Assembly: GCA_019694735.1 (NCBI GenBank)
Contig: JAIBBJ010000115.1
Span: 1-49,042, forward strand
Reading direction: 5' to 3'
Length of the DNA: 49,042 bases
From: Gemmatimonadaceae bacterium
GTDB taxonomy: Bacteria; Gemmatimonadota; Gemmatimonadetes; Gemmatimonadales; Gemmatimonadaceae
Made by a program: the position numbers and the translations under genes. Positions 45,769-49,042 of this stretch are shown one piece after another. Positions within the stretch are counted from its first letter, which is position 1. Each line of letters opens with the position of its first letter. Below the pieces are notes generated by a model. That model did no database searches, was not told where the DNA came from, and saw nothing but the letters and a program-made list of their open reading frames with translations.

Positions 45769-45883
45769 CCCGTTTCCTTGCCCTCCCCGGGGGCGCCTGT
45801 TACTCATCCGAAGGTGGGGCGTCGTTCGGCAGTCGCACTCTGACACACCCCCCCCCCCGGTCCCGCACTTCCTCCGAGTCCCC

Positions 45884-47124
<1,241 letters not shown>

Positions 47125-47128
<4 letters not shown>

Positions 47129-47841
47129 GCGCACGCGACGACGCGCGCCCCGGGTCCGCGGGCGCGCCGGCGGGTCGCGGGGCCGAGACGCCCCGCGACC
47201 CGCTCGTCATCCGGCACCTGGAATTCCTCGGGCCGATGGCCACCGCCGGCGGCTGGCGGCCCGAGCCGTCGCTCCCGGAGGTCGCGTTCGCCGGCCGGTC
47301 GAACGTCGGCAAGAGCTCCCTCATCAACACGCTGGTGCGACGGAAGGCCGCCGCGCGCGTGAGCCGCACGCCGGGCCGCACGCGCGAGATCAACTTCTTC
47401 GACGTGAACCACCAGTTCGTGCTCGCCGACCTCCCCGGGTACGGCTACGCGCGGATCGCGAAGGAGCGGAAGGCCGAGTGGCGACCCCTCATCGAGGGCT
47501 ACCTCCGCCGCTCGCCCAAGCTGGTCGGGATCGTCCAGCTGCTCGACGTGCGCCGCGACCCGACCGACGACGACCGGCAGATGCTCGACCTGCTGGCGGA
47601 GCTGCAGGTGCCGGCGATCGTGTGCGTGACCAAGGTGGACAAGCTCTCGCGCGCGCAGGCCGCGGCGCAGGTGGCGGCGATCGCGCGCGACCTCGCGCTC
47701 GACCCCGAGCAGATGATCGCGTTCTCGTCGGAGACCGGGGAGGGCCGCGACGAGCTCGCCGAGGCGCTGGTCTCGCTGCTCGCGGCGGCCACCGCCCGCG
47801 ACAGGGACGACGCGGCGGCGACGGAGGACGGCGCGGCGTAG
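47125..47841 (+). CDS. engB: Ribosome-biogenesis GTP-binding protein EngB/YsxC/YihA
   Basis: The 238-residue GTPase has the P-loop [10 protein letters not shown], the switch segment [19 protein letters not shown] and the T-K-V-D-K base-recognition motif. It is needed for assembly of the large ribosomal subunit. An unusual N-terminal extension of about 20 low-complexity residues (Ala, Gly, Arg, Pro) precedes the conserved core. It starts at GTG, overlapping the clpX stop, and may share the clpX transcript. Confidence 0.94.
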
Positions 47842-47849
47842 ATTGGGGG

Positions 47850-48698
47850 ATGCCCCGCATCCCCCTGCAGTCCCTCCCGCCGCGGCCGGCCGAGGCGCTC
47901 CAGGAGCGCTGGCTCGCGTCGCTCGAGGCGAAGCTCGCCGACCCCGCGGTCGACCGCAGCGACCTCTGCCGCGACACGCTCCTCGAGCTCTCGTTCCCCG
48001 GCATGGCCGGCCGCTACGCCGAGGCGCTCGCCGACGAGGCGACGCCGGTGGGCGTCCGGCTCGCGCTGGCCGCGCTCGACCCGCGCAACGTCACCCTCGA
48101 GCCCGAGTACTACGGCGACTGCGACCAGGCGCGGTTCCAGCGCGTGAAGCCGTTGCTGTGGCTCTGGTACTCGTTCGACCGGCTGCCGATCGGCGGGCAG
48201 AACGTCGAGCTCGGCGTGCGCCTCCGGCGACTGCTGGCGCCCCACATCTTCAAGCGGGTGGGCCGCAACTTCAAGTGCTTCCAGCATGTCGAGTTCTCGT
48301 TCGGCTACAACCTCGAGGTCGGGGACGATGTCGTGGTGCACCGCCATGTGCTGCTCGACGACCGCGGCGGGATCCGGCTCGGGAACAGGGTGTCGATCAG
48401 CGACTACGCGAACATCTACTCGCACACGCACTCCATCGTGGAGCAGGTGGACGTGACGAACGCGCTGACCGTGCTCGGTGACGGGGTGCGGGTGACGTAC
48501 CACGCGACGGTGCTGGCCGGCGTGCACGTCGGCGAGCAAGGGATGGTGGGTGCGGTCGCGGTGGCGACGAAGGACGTCCGGCCCTACCACGTGAACGTGG
48601 GGATCCCGGCGAAGTCGGTCCGCGTGAAGCCCAACGCACCGCCCGAGGGCGACCGGCTGCGCACGAGCGTCGAGCGGGCGCGCGTCGACGAGGGCTGA
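47850..48698 (+). CDS. Left-handed beta-helix (hexapeptide) acyltransferase
   Basis: The 282-residue protein has a helical N-terminal region of about 110 residues. A LbH acyltransferase domain follows, with hexapeptide strands such as [23 protein letters not shown] and [15 protein letters not shown] carries the catalytic His that activates the acceptor hydroxyl. The end V-G-I-P-A-K is a typical end of sugar O-acetyltransferases. The substrate is unknown; a cell-surface sugar is likely. The gene starts 8 bp after engB. Confidence 0.87.
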   Translation: MPRIPLQSLPPRPAEALQERWLASLEAKLADPAVDRSDLCRDTLLELSFPGMAGRYAEALADEATPVGVRLALAALDPRNVTLEPEYYGDCDQARFQRVKPLLWLWYSFDRLPIGGQNVELGVRLRRLLAPHIFKRVGRNFKCFQHVEFSFGYNLEVGDDVVVHRHVLLDDRGGIRLGNRVSISDYANIYSHTHSIVEQVDVTNALTVLGDGVRVTYHATVLAGVHVGEQGMVGAVAVATKDVRPYHVNVGIPAKSVRVKPNAPPEGDRLRTSVERARVDEG

Positions 48699-48730
48699 TC
48701 CGGCAGGGCTGAACCACGCAGGGCTGAACC
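48691..48730 (+). repeat. Three imperfect 14-15-base tandem units after the acyltransferase gene
   Basis: AGGGCTGATCCGGC, AGGGCTGAACCACGC and AGGGCTGAACC begin at 48691, 48705 and 48720. The first spans the gene's own stop codon. The spacing of 14 and 15 bases puts three TGA codons in a row. It may be an expansion from replication slippage; no function is evident. Confidence 0.5.
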
Positions 48731-48762
48731 GCCAGGGCCCGCCCGTCGGCGCCGGGGCGCCG

Positions 48763-49042
48763 TCAGGTGCAGTCGAGCACGTCCCAGAGGTTGGGTTGGG
48801 CCAGGAGCTTCCGGGCGTCGTCGAGCACGCGCCCCTCGTGCGGCCAGGCGAACCGTCGGCGCGCCTGGCTCGGCGTGAGCCACGCGTGGCGCCGATGCTC
48901 CTCGCCGAGCACGATGGCGGCGTCCGGCGCGACGATCGCGGCGAAGACCGCGGCCAGCTGCACCGAGGCCTTCGGGACGAGGTAGAAGCTGTGCATCGTC
49001 ACCGAGAGGAGCTTCTCGGGCTTGAGGCCGGTCTCCTCGAAC
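48763..49042 (-). CDS. Nudix hydrolase, C-terminal fragment (cut by the window edge)
   Basis: Minus-strand frame open to the right edge gives about 92 residues. It starts F-E-E-T-G-L, the E-E-T-G part of the Nudix box, and then shows the strands V-T-M-H-S-F-Y-L-V-P and A-A-V-F-A-A-I-V typical of the fold, with a closing W-L-T-P-S-Q-A and helices. The N-terminal half and the full box lie outside the window. The missing part prevents assignment of a substrate. It converges with the acyltransferase gene. Confidence 0.85.
   Translation of the reverse strand, partial: FEETGLKPEKLLSVTMHSFYLVPKASVQLAAVFAAIVAPDAAIVLGEEHRRHAWLTPSQARRRFAWPHEGRVLDDARKLLAQPNLWDVLDCT

Overview
This is a very GC-rich window (by eye about 70% or more) that is densely packed with genes. 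Many starts are GTG, and neighbouring genes often overlap by four bases (ATGA or GTGA). The best taxonomic guess is Gemmatimonadota. Reasons are the base composition, the carotenoid set crtI-crtB-cruF, the oprO/P-type phosphate porin and TonB receptor style, and the MoxR/DUF58/SpoIIM-RDD cluster. No rRNA or other decisive marker is present, so this is inference. No insertion sequences, phage genes, CRISPR arrays or attachment sites were seen, and no gap longer than about 300 bases lacks a gene.

Layout. 1-2864: the tail of an upstream gene, a small SET-domain protein, and an FHA membrane protein paired with a trypsin-like protease. 2959-9705: a membrane-stress/assembly type cluster on the plus strand (membrane protein, DUF4129, DUF4350, MoxR AAA ATPase, DUF58) facing a fused RDD-SpoIIM membrane protein. 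9706-13429: a lipoprotein metalloprotease, a prepilin peptidase, an SpoU-type RNA methyltransferase and a divergent M48 lipoprotein protease whose start codon overlaps that of the methyltransferase.

13476-35103 is the most coherent part and looks like one large phosphate, polyphosphate and nucleotide economy island. On the minus strand are a two-module secreted nucleotidase, a 79-residue beta-grasp-like protein, adenosine deaminase and purine nucleoside phosphorylase, all overlapping by 4 bp. Divergent from these are uridine kinase, PhoB-like regulator and PhoR-like kinase. Then come a TonB-dependent receptor, a beta-helix-like lipoprotein, a small lipoprotein of unknown function, a membrane-anchored PstS-like protein and Ppx/GppA. 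Facing them are a phosphate-selective porin, polyphosphate kinase, a PiT transporter and a PhoU-like (DUF47) partner. The TonB receptor and the porin promoters share an identical 11-base word set in 11-bp periodic repeats, which looks like a PhoB box. A simple model: nucleotides are dephosphorylated outside the cytoplasmic membrane, phosphate or phosphate esters cross the outer membrane through the receptor and porin, PiT imports phosphate, and Ppk and Ppx store and release it.

35246-39884: a rhomboid protease divergent from dnaK, then an HtrA/Deg protease. 39974-40055: tRNA-Leu(UAG). 40194-43632: carotenoid genes crtI, crtB and cruF. 43784-47841: tig, clpP, clpX and engB, a classic protein quality-control set with ribosome assembly. 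47850-49042: a left-handed beta-helix acyltransferase and a Nudix hydrolase fragment cut by the window edge.
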